64,000 bases of DNA from RUG12783 sp946409545. GTDB lineage: Bacteria; Bacillota_I; Bacilli_A; RF39; UBA660. Below the pieces are notes generated by a model. The model searched no databases. It was not told the origin of the DNA and saw only the letters and a program-made list of their open reading frames with translations. The translations under genes were made by a program, and so were the position numbers. How positions within the stretch are numbered: position 1 is the first letter of the stretch; every line of letters starts with the position of its first letter. Below, in pieces: positions 41,448 to 49,638 of this stretch. The stretch covers positions 53,374 through 117,373 of the forward strand of contig CAMJWT010000003.1 of the NCBI GenBank assembly GCA_946409545.1, written 5' to 3'.

Positions 41448-42086
41448 ATGAATTACATTAAGAAAAGTGAGAATTTAACACAAAAATTTAAAGTAGTAGT
41501 TGATATTAAAAGACTAAAAAGTTTATTAGTATTACTAGATAAAGATTGTTATGTAAGACGTTTTGGTAAAATACTTGATTATGAAGGAGCTTTTAATGAA
41601 AAAGAAGCTGTACAAAAATTAGATAATAAAGTTAATAAAGCTAATGAAAAAGTAAATGAAGTATATAAATTTGAAGGATTATGTGAAGGACCTTTTTGGT
41701 ATCATGGACTTCCATATGACATTAAATATGAAGCTGTATATCGAGATAGTGTAGGTTTAGTAACTCTTATCAATCGATTATTAAGTAATGTTCGTAAAAA
41801 TACAGATGTTACTATGCTTATGAATGAATTAAATGATTATCCAGCAAGTGAAGATTTTATTTCTTTTGATGTTCGTGCTGAAAAAGCTCTTATGGATGTA
41901 CATGCCCAACTTGCCACTAATAATCCAAGAGTTCTTGAAACCATTCATACATATATAGATCGAAATATTGAAGCTAAATTAAATGAAAATTATGACTTTA
42001 ATAAATTATATGCGATATATTTAGAAGTTATGAAATGTTTCGAATATGTTTTAGTTGAAGAAAGACGTACATATAAGACTAGATAG
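41448..42086 (+). CDS. Hypothetical helical protein (212 aa)
   Basis: This is a 212-residue soluble, mostly helical, charged protein with no known motif; I do not recognise it. It includes a YKFEGLCEGPFWYHGLPYD stretch that looks like a compact turn or binding site. The TAAGGGG ribosome site is good. It is a single-gene unit with its own near-consensus promoter and a terminator, between a phosphatase and the kinase-like trio. Confidence 0.6.
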   Translation: MNYIKKSENLTQKFKVVVDIKRLKSLLVLLDKDCYVRRFGKILDYEGAFNEKEAVQKLDNKVNKANEKVNEVYKFEGLCEGPFWYHGLPYDIKYEAVYRDSVGLVTLINRLLSNVRKNTDVTMLMNELNDYPASEDFISFDVRAEKALMDVHAQLATNNPRVLETIHTYIDRNIEAKLNENYDFNKLYAIYLEVMKCFEYVLVEERRTYKTR

Positions 42087-42103
42087 TAATATCTAGTTTT
42101 TTT
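42078..42103 (+). terminator. Intrinsic terminator
   Basis: ACTAGAT (42078-42084) pairs with ATCTAGT (42091-42097) and is followed by T-run; the stop codon is inside. Confidence 0.8.
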
Positions 42104-42111
42104 GTTATAAA

Positions 42112-42140
42112 TTGACATTTTTTCTAATTTATGATATAAT
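42112..42140 (+). promoter_or_regulatory. Strong consensus promoter of the kinase-like trio
   Basis: Perfect TTGACA (42112-42117), 17 bp, perfect TATAAT (42135-42140). Transcription should start near 42147, which excludes the ATG at 42141 as the start of the first gene. Confidence 0.85.
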
Positions 42141-42164
42141 ATGCGCAGTTTTAAAGGGTTGGTA

Positions 42165-42815
42165 ATGATGGTTTATAGTAGTGATGGTAAATATATAATT
42201 GATCCAAATAAACAAGAAGAAATTGAAGCAGGAACTTATGGAAGAATCTACAAATATGATGATAATACTTGTTTTAAAGTATTTAAATATGAAGGATTTC
42301 ATAAACCAGATCCTATTATCATGATTAAAGAATTATCATTAAAAAACTTCTGTAAAATATATGATTTATTATATGATCAAAATTTGCAATATAAAGGATA
42401 TATTATGAAATATTACCAACAAGATGGTTTTGATATTTTATCTGATAAAGATTATTTATTAGATTCTGTTAATGGTATTTATGATGGAATAATGGAATTA
42501 ACAAGACATTTATTTCAAGTCGTTGATTTACATTTAGGTAATATTATTATTAATAAAGATGGTATGACTATTATTGATTTTGATGATTTTAGAAAGTTTA
42601 GTTCAAATAATACTTATATTAATATAAGTCGTTATAAGAATTTACTAAGAGAATTATTATATCGATATTTAACTTATCATCATCCTAAAGAATTAATAGA
42701 AGGATTAATGTTAATTGATAGATTACTCGATAAAAAAAGTAGTGACTTAGTTCATTTAAATCAAACTTTAAGACTTTATAAAAAACCTATTGATTATTTT
42801 AATAAGGTTTTATAG
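42165..42815 (+). CDS. Protein-kinase-like protein 1 (216 aa)
   Basis: The ATG at 42165 (or 42168) after AAAGGG is used because the promoter covers the region before the in-frame ATG at 42141. The motif order is that of a protein-kinase fold: glycine-rich loop G23-T-Y-G-R-I-Y, C-F-K38-V-F for the VAIK lysine, and D121-L-H-L-G-N126 for the catalytic loop. I-I-D138-F-D follows for the metal-binding DFG-type Asp. The usual regulatory and substrate-binding lobe is reduced (216 residues against about 260 for a minimal kinase). It could phosphorylate proteins or small molecules. It is the best preserved of three adjacent paralogues. Confidence 0.68.
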   Translation: MMVYSSDGKYIIDPNKQEEIEAGTYGRIYKYDDNTCFKVFKYEGFHKPDPIIMIKELSLKNFCKIYDLLYDQNLQYKGYIMKYYQQDGFDILSDKDYLLDSVNGIYDGIMELTRHLFQVVDLHLGNIIINKDGMTIIDFDDFRKFSSNNTYINISRYKNLLRELLYRYLTYHHPKELIEGLMLIDRLLDKKSSDLVHLNQTLRLYKKPIDYFNKVL

Positions 42816-42823
42816 GAGGCATT

Positions 42824-43477
42824 ATGAAATACTATAGTAGTGATGATAAAGATATTGTTATTGGTAAAGATGATTATTTCTTTGGTCATGGTTCTTTTGG
42901 TAGAATATATCCTTATAAAAACAATCAATGTATAAAGATCTTTAATGAATCGACTTGTGTTCATGATTATGATGTTTTAAACGAAATAAAGAATTTACAT
43001 TTATATCATTTTGATGCTATTAAAGATTTTATTTATGATGAAAACGGTCATTTTTCTGGATATATTATGCCAAGATATAATTTATATATAACGGACTTTT
43101 ATTCTATGAGTACAGAAGAATTTTTAAGAATATATCGAAGATTATTAGCAAATGTCCAATCATTAACAGATCGTCATATTTTCTTAAATGATATGTGCTT
43201 AAAGAATACAACAGGTTATAGAGGTGATATAAAGATGATAGATTATGATTTATATCGTCATACTAAATCACCAACTCTTAGTTCATCAAATTATCGTCAA
43301 TTAATTAATTTTTGGTATGAATTATTTGTTTTTCAAAGAATTCAAAATGGATATCAAAAAGATATTTCTGAAAAAGATATTAGTCGTATATTTAAACCTT
43401 ATAGTGATGATCCATATACTGTTATTGATGATATTAAAGGTGAAGAATATGTCTTTTATGCTATTAGAAAGAGGTAG
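42824..43477 (+). CDS. Protein-kinase-like protein 2 (217 aa)
   Basis: The loop HGSFGRIYPY, then Q-C-I-K-I-F, a D-M-C-L-K-N catalytic-loop-like segment and M-I-D-Y-D follow the kinase order. The sequence after the catalytic loop is more divergent, with TTGYRGD replacing the usual strand, so activity is less certain than for member 1. Strong TAGGAGG ribosome site. It lies 8 bases after member 1. Confidence 0.62.
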   Translation: MKYYSSDDKDIVIGKDDYFFGHGSFGRIYPYKNNQCIKIFNESTCVHDYDVLNEIKNLHLYHFDAIKDFIYDENGHFSGYIMPRYNLYITDFYSMSTEEFLRIYRRLLANVQSLTDRHIFLNDMCLKNTTGYRGDIKMIDYDLYRHTKSPTLSSSNYRQLINFWYELFVFQRIQNGYQKDISEKDISRIFKPYSDDPYTVIDDIKGEEYVFYAIRKR

Positions 43478-43479
43478 TT

Positions 43480-44142
43480 ATGAAAAGAATAATTAATGAT
43501 CATATTAATTTAACAGGTAAAAAGCCTATTAATCATGGCTGTGCAGGTGTTGTATTTGATTTAGGAAATGGCACATGTTATAAAAGAATTTATAATGAAG
43601 AATATACTAATATCAAAGATAAAGGAAATATATTAAGGACAATAAAGAATTTACGTTTAAGTAACTTTTGTCGTATTGAAGAAATTGTTTATGATAATGA
43701 AGGTTATGTAATTGGTTACTTAATGCCAATATATAAAGAAGATGGATTAGATGTTTTAGCATCTTCTAAAGATTATATTTTAGATAGTTATCGAAATATT
43801 TATAATGGTGTTTTAACATTATCAGAAAACGGAATCTTTATGAATGATTTTGATAGTCATAATACTTTTATTACTAACGATGGTGTTATTATTTATGACT
43901 TTGATATGTATTTAATGATAGATAGAATTGATTATTTAAGAATTCGTAATGTTGCTCAATTAAATATTTTATTTAATCAAATTTTTAAGGATGAAGCTTT
44001 ATATAAACATTCAATGTATGATCCAAGACTTATTGATAAGAATATTGATTCATTGTTTGGAGCTAGAACTAATCCTGAATTATTAGATGATACTTTATCA
44101 AAATATCAAAGTCCTATTGAATATTTGAAAGTTCGTCATTAA
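43480..44142 (+). CDS. Protein-kinase-like protein 3 (220 aa)
   Basis: The N terminus has NHGCAGVVFDL in place of the glycine-rich loop, then T-C-Y-K-R-I for the lysine, N-D-F-D-S-H-N for the catalytic loop, and I-Y-D-F-D for the metal site. It is more distant from the other two but keeps the catalytic Asp, Asn and second Asp. It starts 2 bases after member 2 (with GAAAGAGG upstream). All three end with a similar Y-x-x-P-I-x-Y-x-x segment or its remnant. No partner protein is seen. Confidence 0.6.
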   Translation: MKRIINDHINLTGKKPINHGCAGVVFDLGNGTCYKRIYNEEYTNIKDKGNILRTIKNLRLSNFCRIEEIVYDNEGYVIGYLMPIYKEDGLDVLASSKDYILDSYRNIYNGVLTLSENGIFMNDFDSHNTFITNDGVIIYDFDMYLMIDRIDYLRIRNVAQLNILFNQIFKDEALYKHSMYDPRLIDKNIDSLFGARTNPELLDDTLSKYQSPIEYLKVRH

Positions 44143-44174
44143 AAATAATTATTTACTTATTTTAATTAATATAT

Positions 44175-44180
44175 TATAAT
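44175..44180 (+). promoter_or_regulatory. Candidate -10 before the 27-residue membrane peptide gene
   Basis: TATAAT at 44175-44180, 19 bp before the ATG. This may drive only the peptide or the peptide plus T-box/gltX. Confidence 0.35.
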
Positions 44181-44198
44181 TTTATTTGAGGTGTTTGT

Positions 44199-44282
44199 AT
44201 GAATCCAAAAGTAGCAAGAGCAATTGGTATCTTTTTATTAGTAGTAATGATTGGATCAATGATTGCAGGATTATTAGTATAA
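44199..44282 (+). CDS. Very small membrane peptide (27 aa)
   Basis: ATG after GAGGTG, a short basic N terminus (MNPKVARA) and one hydrophobic helix to the C terminus. This is a typical single-span small membrane protein, similar in type to the tiny DUF4044-like proteins of Firmicutes, but too short to assign. It has its own -10 element, which argues against a chance frame. Confidence 0.5.
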   Translation: MNPKVARAIGIFLLVVMIGSMIAGLLV

Positions 44283-44290
44283 ATAATAAA

Positions 44291-44468
44291 CAAAGAAAAA
44301 GAAGAGTAAAATAAATTACCTTTATAGAGAGTAATAGTTTGGTGGAATATTACATTGTAATTATTTGAAGAAACTTTGGAGTTTAAATCGTTAATCGCGT
44401 TAAGATATTGAGTCTATTAAATAGGATGGTACCGTGCTAAAGCGCTCCTATATAATGGGCTTTTTTTA
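44291..44468 (+). promoter_or_regulatory. glutamate T-box leader of gltX
   Basis: CAAAG (44291-44295) closes stem I with CTTTG (about 44374-44378). AGAGTA (loop-E element) follows the 5' strand, AGAGAGTAA and GGTGG form the distal stem I motifs, and GAA (44367-44369) is the specifier. Antiterminator sequence TGGTACCGTGC carries TGGT at 44427-44430, which pairs with an ACCA acceptor end. An imperfect terminator hairpin with T-run lies at about 44440-44467. Uncharged tRNA-Glu is expected to induce gltX. Confidence 0.85.
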
Positions 44469-44485
44469 ATAATAAGGAGGATTTT

Positions 44486-46150
44486 ATGAATTTACATGAT
44501 TTAGCAGAATTAATGTTTCCGGGTGTTTCCGAAACAGTAGAAGATATTGAAAAAAAATATCCAGAAAGAAATTTATCGGAAGGAGTAGAAGTAACAAGAT
44601 TTGCTCCAAGTCCAACAGGATTTGTTCATATGGGAAGTTTACTATCAGCATTCGAAGATTATAAGATTGCTAAAGATTCTGGTGGTGTTTTCTATCTACG
44701 TATTGAAGATACCGATCAAAAAAGAAGTGTTGAAAATGGTATTAGTGGAATTATTAATGATTTAGCAGATTTTGAAATTTATCCTGATGAAGGTATGATT
44801 AGTGAAACAGAGTCCAAAGGAAATTACGGTCCATATATTCAAAGTGAAAGAAAGCATATTTATGAAGTTTATGCAAAAAGTTTAGTAGAACGTGGATATG
44901 CTTATCCATGTTTCTGTACTGAAGAAGAACTAAATGAAACAAGAGAAATTCAAGAACTTAATAAAGAACGTATTGGATATTATGGAAGTTATGCTAAATG
45001 TCGTAGTTTAACAATTGATGAAGCTTGTGAAAAAATAAAGAATGGGGAAAAATTTGTTGTACGTTTCAAATCTCCTGGAGACTTCAATAAAAAAATAGTA
45101 TTAGAAGATCGTATGCGTGGTAAAATCGAATTCCCTGAAAATGATTTAGATGTTGTTATTATTAAATCAAGTGATGGACTTCCAACATATCATTTTGCAC
45201 ATGCCGTAGATGATCATTTGATGCATACAACAACGGTTATGCGTGGAGAAGAATGGATTCCAAGTTATCCAATACATCATCAATTATTTGAAGTTCTAGG
45301 TTTTAAAGAACCAAGATTCGCTCACTTAGGCCTTGTTATGAAAATTGATGAAGAAGGTACAAGAAGAAAACTATCTAAAAGAAAAGATCCAGAAGCTAGT
45401 GTATCTTTCTATCATGAAAAAGGAATCCCTGTTAATGCAACAAAACTATATTTAACAACAATCGCTAACTCTAATTTTGAAGAATGGTTAATTAATAATC
45501 CTGATAAAGATTTATCAGAATTCAAATTAGATTTCACTAAGATGAGTGAAAGTGGTAGTTTATTTGATGTTGAAAAACTATTTAATATATCAAAAAATTA
45601 TATAAGTCGTATGACTAGTGAAGAATTATATGATAATTATCTTCCTTGGGCTAAAGAATTTGATAATGAACTATATGAATTATTAGTTAATAATAAAGAT
45701 TATGTCTTAAAAGTATTCAGTATTGAACGTTATCAAGAAAAACCTCGTAAAGATTATTCATGTTACTCTGATATTCGAAGTGGTATTTGGTATATGTTTA
45801 AAGAGTTATATACTAAACCAACTTATGAATTCCAAAAAATAACTGATAAGAATGAAATATTAAACGTTATTGAAACATATTTTAATGATTATTATGATCC
45901 AGGTGATGATAAAGATACTTGGTTTAATAAAGTTAAAGAAATGTGTGATAAACTAGGTTATGCATCTAATATGAAAGATTATAAAAAAGATCCAGAATCT
46001 TATAAAGGTAATGTTGCTGATATCTCAACAATTATAAGAGTAGGTATGACTAGTAAGTCACAAACTCCTGATCTTTATGAAATCTTAAAATTAATTAATG
46101 ATGATATTGAAAGAAGAATTGAAATCTTAAAAAATAATTATGAATGCTAA
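44486..46150 (+). CDS. gltX: Glutamyl-tRNA synthetase
   Basis: The enzyme loads glutamate onto tRNA-Glu. The 554 residues contain PSPTGFVH48-M-G-S in place of HIGH, RIEDTDQKR, and RKLSKRKDP for KMSKS. The protein begins with about 35 extra residues before the TRFAPSPTG strand that most GluRS lack, and it is longer than the usual 480. The zinc-binding segment reads CFCTEEEL. AAGGAGG lies before the ATG and the T-box is directly upstream. It may be a nondiscriminating GluRS, but sequence alone does not decide this. Confidence 0.95.
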   Translation: MNLHDLAELMFPGVSETVEDIEKKYPERNLSEGVEVTRFAPSPTGFVHMGSLLSAFEDYKIAKDSGGVFYLRIEDTDQKRSVENGISGIINDLADFEIYPDEGMISETESKGNYGPYIQSERKHIYEVYAKSLVERGYAYPCFCTEEELNETREIQELNKERIGYYGSYAKCRSLTIDEACEKIKNGEKFVVRFKSPGDFNKKIVLEDRMRGKIEFPENDLDVVIIKSSDGLPTYHFAHAVDDHLMHTTTVMRGEEWIPSYPIHHQLFEVLGFKEPRFAHLGLVMKIDEEGTRRKLSKRKDPEASVSFYHEKGIPVNATKLYLTTIANSNFEEWLINNPDKDLSEFKLDFTKMSESGSLFDVEKLFNISKNYISRMTSEELYDNYLPWAKEFDNELYELLVNNKDYVLKVFSIERYQEKPRKDYSCYSDIRSGIWYMFKELYTKPTYEFQKITDKNEILNVIETYFNDYYDPGDDKDTWFNKVKEMCDKLGYASNMKDYKKDPESYKGNVADISTIIRVGMTSKSQTPDLYEILKLINDDIERRIEILKNNYEC

Positions 46151-46166
46151 TAAGCATTCTTTTTAT
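46142..46166 (+). terminator. Intrinsic terminator of gltX
   Basis: GAATGCT (46142-46148) pairs with AGCATTC (46153-46159), then T-rich; the stop codon overlaps the stem. Confidence 0.8.
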
Positions 46167-46172
46167 TTTATA

Positions 46173-46201
46173 TTGATACTTATACCTTTTTGTGCTAATA
46201 T
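46173..46201 (+). promoter_or_regulatory. Promoter of the 46224-46678 pair
   Basis: TTGATA (46173-46178), 17 bp, TG-C-TAATAT (-10 at 46196-46201), an extended -10 promoter. Confidence 0.6.
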
Positions 46202-46223
46202 TTAATTATAATAGGAGAGTAGA

Positions 46224-46670
46224 ATGGGAAAAGAAGAAAGACGCGATTGTAGTAAAAAAGAGTTTAGATTTGAAGAAACATCAACAATGATTAAAAATAA
46301 TATTAAAGATTATCGTCGTAAAAGAAATATTTTTGATGAAGAATTTGATGTTAAAGAAAATATTAATAAGTTATTAGAAGATATTAATACTTATATGGGT
46401 AAACTTGAAAAAGAAAAAGACAATAAAGTTGAACTAAATCTTGATGAAATAACTAAAGATATTAACAAGAAATTATCAAAATTAGATGATCAAAAAGAAG
46501 ATGAACTTGAAAAAACTTTATATGATTTATCTGAGATATCATCAATGATTAAAAAGACTATTGATAAATTAGAAAAAGATAAAGAAAAGAAACGTAAAAA
46601 AGCAATGTATTGCGATCAAGCTCGTAAGAACAAAAATAAAAATCCTAAAAAGAAAGTAAATAAAAAATAG
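46224..46670 (+). CDS. Coiled-coil protein with basic tail (148 aa)
   Basis: The protein is almost entirely charged and helical, with long coiled-coil stretches from about residue 45 to 125 and a Lys/Asn-rich C terminus. There is no signal peptide or membrane span. Good AGGAGAG ribosome site. It is followed after 7 bases by a zinc-ribbon membrane protein, and they probably form one operon. I do not recognise the family; a scaffold or nucleic-acid-associated role is possible for such a charged protein but is not shown. Confidence 0.6.
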   Translation: MGKEERRDCSKKEFRFEETSTMIKNNIKDYRRKRNIFDEEFDVKENINKLLEDINTYMGKLEKEKDNKVELNLDEITKDINKKLSKLDDQKEDELEKTLYDLSEISSMIKKTIDKLEKDKEKKRKKAMYCDQARKNKNKNPKKKVNKK

Positions 46671-46677
46671 GTGATTT

Positions 46678-47199
46678 ATGGTTTGTCCTAATTGTGGTAC
46701 TAATAATCCCATTGATGCAACTTTTTGTTCTAATTGCGGAGGACCACTTACTGTAACACCTCCTAAGAAAATAAATATTTGGATGATTATTGTTCCAATT
46801 CTTGTAATCGCTTTTGTCTTAATTGTTACTTTATCAGGTTCAAATGAAAAATATATTGGTAAGTGGAAATGTAAAGGATATTCAGCTACTGCCGGTCCAT
46901 CAGGAGACTATATGATTACAATGATTTTAAAGAGTAATGGTGAATATACTTTTGGTGAATACAATGATTTAGATAATAATCATAGTAAAGGTACTTTTAC
47001 TGCTAAATATGAAGATAAGAAAAAAGAGACAACAGGAAAAGATTTTTATCAATTAGACTTTAAAAATGAAGAATTTATTGTTAAAGGTGTTAAACAAACT
47101 GGTAATTATACAATGAATCTTGAAATGGAATTAATTAAAAGAAATGAAGCTTTAATTGTTAATTCTAAGAATTATGCAATGTATTATTGTTATAAATAG
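46678..47199 (+). CDS. Zinc-ribbon membrane protein (173 aa)
   Basis: An N-terminal zinc ribbon (C3-x2-C6 and C17-x2-C20) is followed by a single hydrophobic helix (about residues 34-54) and an extracellular beta-rich domain of about 115 residues with a lipocalin-like strand pattern (GKWKCKGYS, then repeated hydrophobic-polar strands). The topology would place the ribbon inside and the domain outside, as in other zinc-ribbon anchored proteins. The function is unknown. It ends at a terminator whose hairpin overlaps its stop. Confidence 0.65.
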   Translation: MVCPNCGTNNPIDATFCSNCGGPLTVTPPKKINIWMIIVPILVIAFVLIVTLSGSNEKYIGKWKCKGYSATAGPSGDYMITMILKSNGEYTFGEYNDLDNNHSKGTFTAKYEDKKKETTGKDFYQLDFKNEEFIVKGVKQTGNYTMNLEMELIKRNEALIVNSKNYAMYYCYK

Positions 47200-47224
47200 A
47201 AGTTATTTATTAACTTCTTTTTCT
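47198..47224 (+). terminator. Intrinsic terminator
   Basis: AGAAGTTA (47198-47205) pairs with TAACTTCT (47211-47218), then T-rich run. Confidence 0.8.
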
Positions 47225-47245
47225 TTATTAATGAGAAAAATAGTG

Positions 47246-47251
47246 TATAAT
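47246..47251 (+). promoter_or_regulatory. Candidate -10 of the VanY-type gene
   Basis: TATAAT at 47246-47251, 16 bp before the ATG; no clear -35. Confidence 0.35.
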
Positions 47252-47267
47252 GAATTTGTGAGGTTGT

Positions 47268-48857
47268 ATGAAAAAGAATGAGACCAAAAAGAAGAAAGTA
47301 AAAGTTAAAAAGAGTATTAAAATTATTATAATCGTTGTTATTAGTCTAATTGTTGTTGGTATTACATCATTTTTCTTAATAAGACATTTTACAAGTATTA
47401 CATATAAATTATCAAAATTAGGTTATTCAAAAGCCGATATTAAAATACTTGAAAAGACCTTTAAAGAAGAAGAACTTAATAAAATATTAGATAAAAAGTA
47501 TCATAAAGATTATGTTGTTGTTATCAAAGATAAACGTTTTCAAAAAGATCAATATCTAGAATACTTAGATCGATTAAATAAAGGTGAAAAAAAAGAAGAT
47601 ATTATTAATGATTTAGATCCTGTTGTTATTGATTTGCGAAAAAAAGATGGTTATCAAGAAGAATATTTAGGAGATTATCTAGATTATTTAGATAATAATA
47701 GTGATGATACTAAAGTTATAAATTATGTTAATTTTAAACACAAAATCAAAGAAAATAAAGAGTATGTTGAAGATAATTTAGAAGATTATATGAAATATTA
47801 TTTAGATAATGAAACTAAAAATGAAGATGAAATTATAAAATATATTAATTTTAAAAATAAAATAATTAAAAATACTTTATATAATGAAAAGTATCTAGAT
47901 AAATATATGGAATATTATATGAAGAATCAAAGTAAGACTGATGATTATGTTGTTAAATATATTAATTTTACTAACGAATTAGATAAAGGTAAAAATTATA
48001 ATAAAAAATATCATCAAAAATATATTGATTATTACTTAAAACACATGGATAAAAAGATTGATGATGTTATAAGCACTGTTAATGCTGATGAAAAGAAAAA
48101 AGAAGATGCTGTTAAAGCACCATCAACGGAAAAACCAATTGATATTTCGCAAGTAGATGCTAGTAAGTTTAAGAGTGCAACATACTATATTGCAGATTAT
48201 CAAAATCGTTATGTTGAATATCAAGCTAAGAATCCTAGTAAATCAACAAGTGAAGTTATAAGGGCGGTAAACTCTAATATTGACTATAAATTCTATACGA
48301 ATATGAAGAGTACCAAAACAAGTGAAGGTTACTTGATGCTTGTAAATAAATTCTATACGGTAGGTAGTTCTTATGTTCCATCTAATCTTGTTAATGTAAC
48401 AGGTGGCGGTAAGATGGAAAAAACAGCTGCTGCTCAATTTGAAAAGATGGTTCAAGCTGCTAAAAAAGATGGATATACATTAAAGAATGTATCGGGATAT
48501 CGTAGTTATAGTACGCAAAAGAGTTTATATAATAATTACAAAGCACGAGATGGCCAAACAAAAGCTGATACTTATTCAGCAAGACCAGGAAGTTCAGAAC
48601 ATCAAACAGGATTAGCAACAGATATTAATACAGCATCAAGTGCAGCTCATTTTGAAAATACTAAGACTTATAAATGGTTAATTAATAATTGTTATAAATA
48701 TGGTTTTATTCTTCGTTATCCAAATGGTAAAACATATATAACAGGTTATAAATTTGAACCATGGCATTATCGATATGTTGGTGTAGAAGCTGCAACTTAC
48801 ATTCATAATCACAATATTACATTTGAAGAATATCATGCTTATTTTGTAAGTCATTAA
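47268..48857 (+). CDS. D-alanyl-D-alanine carboxypeptidase VanY family with N-terminal membrane anchor and repeats
   Basis: It trims the terminal D-Ala of peptidoglycan peptides. The 529 residues begin with a basic stretch and one membrane helix (about 18-45). A tandem-repeat region (about 130-275) follows, in which an aromatic YxxYxxYY unit and a short helix ending V-x-Y-x-N-F recur about four times. The C-terminal M15 peptidase domain has SSEH445QTGLATD452I and EPWH500YRY as zinc ligands. The peptidase is extracellular. The repeat may bind cell wall or set the distance from the membrane; this is inferred. Confidence 0.88.
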   Translation: MKKNETKKKKVKVKKSIKIIIIVVISLIVVGITSFFLIRHFTSITYKLSKLGYSKADIKILEKTFKEEELNKILDKKYHKDYVVVIKDKRFQKDQYLEYLDRLNKGEKKEDIINDLDPVVIDLRKKDGYQEEYLGDYLDYLDNNSDDTKVINYVNFKHKIKENKEYVEDNLEDYMKYYLDNETKNEDEIIKYINFKNKIIKNTLYNEKYLDKYMEYYMKNQSKTDDYVVKYINFTNELDKGKNYNKKYHQKYIDYYLKHMDKKIDDVISTVNADEKKKEDAVKAPSTEKPIDISQVDASKFKSATYYIADYQNRYVEYQAKNPSKSTSEVIRAVNSNIDYKFYTNMKSTKTSEGYLMLVNKFYTVGSSYVPSNLVNVTGGGKMEKTAAAQFEKMVQAAKKDGYTLKNVSGYRSYSTQKSLYNNYKARDGQTKADTYSARPGSSEHQTGLATDINTASSAAHFENTKTYKWLINNCYKYGFILRYPNGKTYITGYKFEPWHYRYVGVEAATYIHNHNITFEEYHAYFVSH

Positions 48858-48860
48858 TGA

Positions 48861-48892
48861 AAACAATCATGTCAACATGATTGTTTTTTTAT
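48861..48892 (+). terminator. Intrinsic terminator of the VanY-type gene
   Basis: AAACAATCATG (48861-48871) pairs with CATGATTGTTT (48876-48886), then seven or more T. Confidence 0.85.
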
Positions 48893-48903
48893 TTCATGAT
48901 TCT

Positions 48904-48909
48904 TATAAT
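48904..48909 (+). promoter_or_regulatory. Candidate -10 of array gene A
   Basis: TATAAT at 48904-48909, 19 bp before the start codon at 48929. Confidence 0.35.
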
Positions 48910-48928
48910 AAATGACATTGGAGAACAT

Positions 48929-49585
48929 ATGAAGAATCAAGAGTTATACAATATTTATAAAAACATAAAAAAGATAAATGATCCAATGTATCAATATATA
49001 TCTTATTTTCTACCATATAATAATAGTTATAAGCATTTCCTTCAGTTACATCAAGAAGCTATCAAATTATTAAAAGATGGTTTTCCTTTTCATAAAATAA
49101 ATCCTGATTTTTTCTATATTATTGAAAAATATTGTGGTAGAGAAGAAGAATTAATTCTTGATTTCTTTAATAATTTATATATTGTTGATGATTATGACAA
49201 ATTTGCAAGTTTTCTTTCTGATATGTGTTATTCATATACGTTTTTAAAAGATGAAAGCAGGTTAGAAGAAGCTAGCCCGGAGTTTTATAATTTATTTAGT
49301 TCTTTTACAGATATTCTTGAGATGATTGCCTCATATGCATGTAGTAAAGATAAATATTATCTAGCAGAGATAACCTTTAGTTTACTAGCAATTGAATGGG
49401 TAGACGGTACTGATAATTATGATTCTGTATATGTTAAAATTAAAGATATCATGAGTTGTAAAGAATCAATTGAAGATTTTTGTACAGTTTATGGGATAAA
49501 GCTTCATTTTATTACAACTAAATCATCAGTCTTTATTGCAAATGAAATATGTGATTATGCTAAAAAAAGGAGAGTATGTAAGTAA
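48929..49585 (+). CDS. Helical array protein A (218 aa), MoxR/VWA locus
   Basis: The ATG at 48929 (after TTGGAG) is used instead of the longer frame from 48881, which would start inside the terminator of the VanY-type gene. The product is 218 residues, aromatic-rich and predicted all-helical, with no signal peptide or membrane span. It has a segment INPDFFYIIEKY about one third in and ends with an F-x-x-x-Y-G-I-type turn, both also seen in other members of the array. It has its own terminator, so it is a separate transcript from the next six genes. Function unknown. Confidence 0.6.
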   Translation: MKNQELYNIYKNIKKINDPMYQYISYFLPYNNSYKHFLQLHQEAIKLLKDGFPFHKINPDFFYIIEKYCGREEELILDFFNNLYIVDDYDKFASFLSDMCYSYTFLKDESRLEEASPEFYNLFSSFTDILEMIASYACSKDKYYLAEITFSLLAIEWVDGTDNYDSVYVKIKDIMSCKESIEDFCTVYGIKLHFITTKSSVFIANEICDYAKKRRVCK

Positions 49586-49600
49586 TACTTTCCTTTTTTA
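49566..49600 (+). terminator. Terminator after array gene A
   Basis: AAAGGAGAGTAT (49566-49577) pairs with ATACTTTCCTTT (49585-49596) with a 7-nt loop, then T-run; one G-U pair. The stop codon lies in the loop. Confidence 0.75.
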
Positions 49601-49608
49601 TCTTCATA

Positions 49609-49617
49609 TGATATAAT
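49609..49617 (+). promoter_or_regulatory. Extended -10 promoter of the array B-G operon
   Basis: TG-A-TATAAT at 49609-49617, 22 bp before the ATG at 49639. Confidence 0.55.
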
Positions 49618-49638
49618 AAGTCCCGTTTTGAGGGGTTT

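Noticed and set aside
42141..42164. Start of the first kinase-like gene at ATG 42141
   Set aside because: It lies directly after a perfect -10 and would be upstream of the transcription start; ATG 42165 has the AAAGGG site.
47658..48090. Tandem repeats in the VanY-type gene as a mobile or CRISPR-like repeat
   Set aside because: The repetition is at protein level only, with irregular spacing and no conserved DNA unit.
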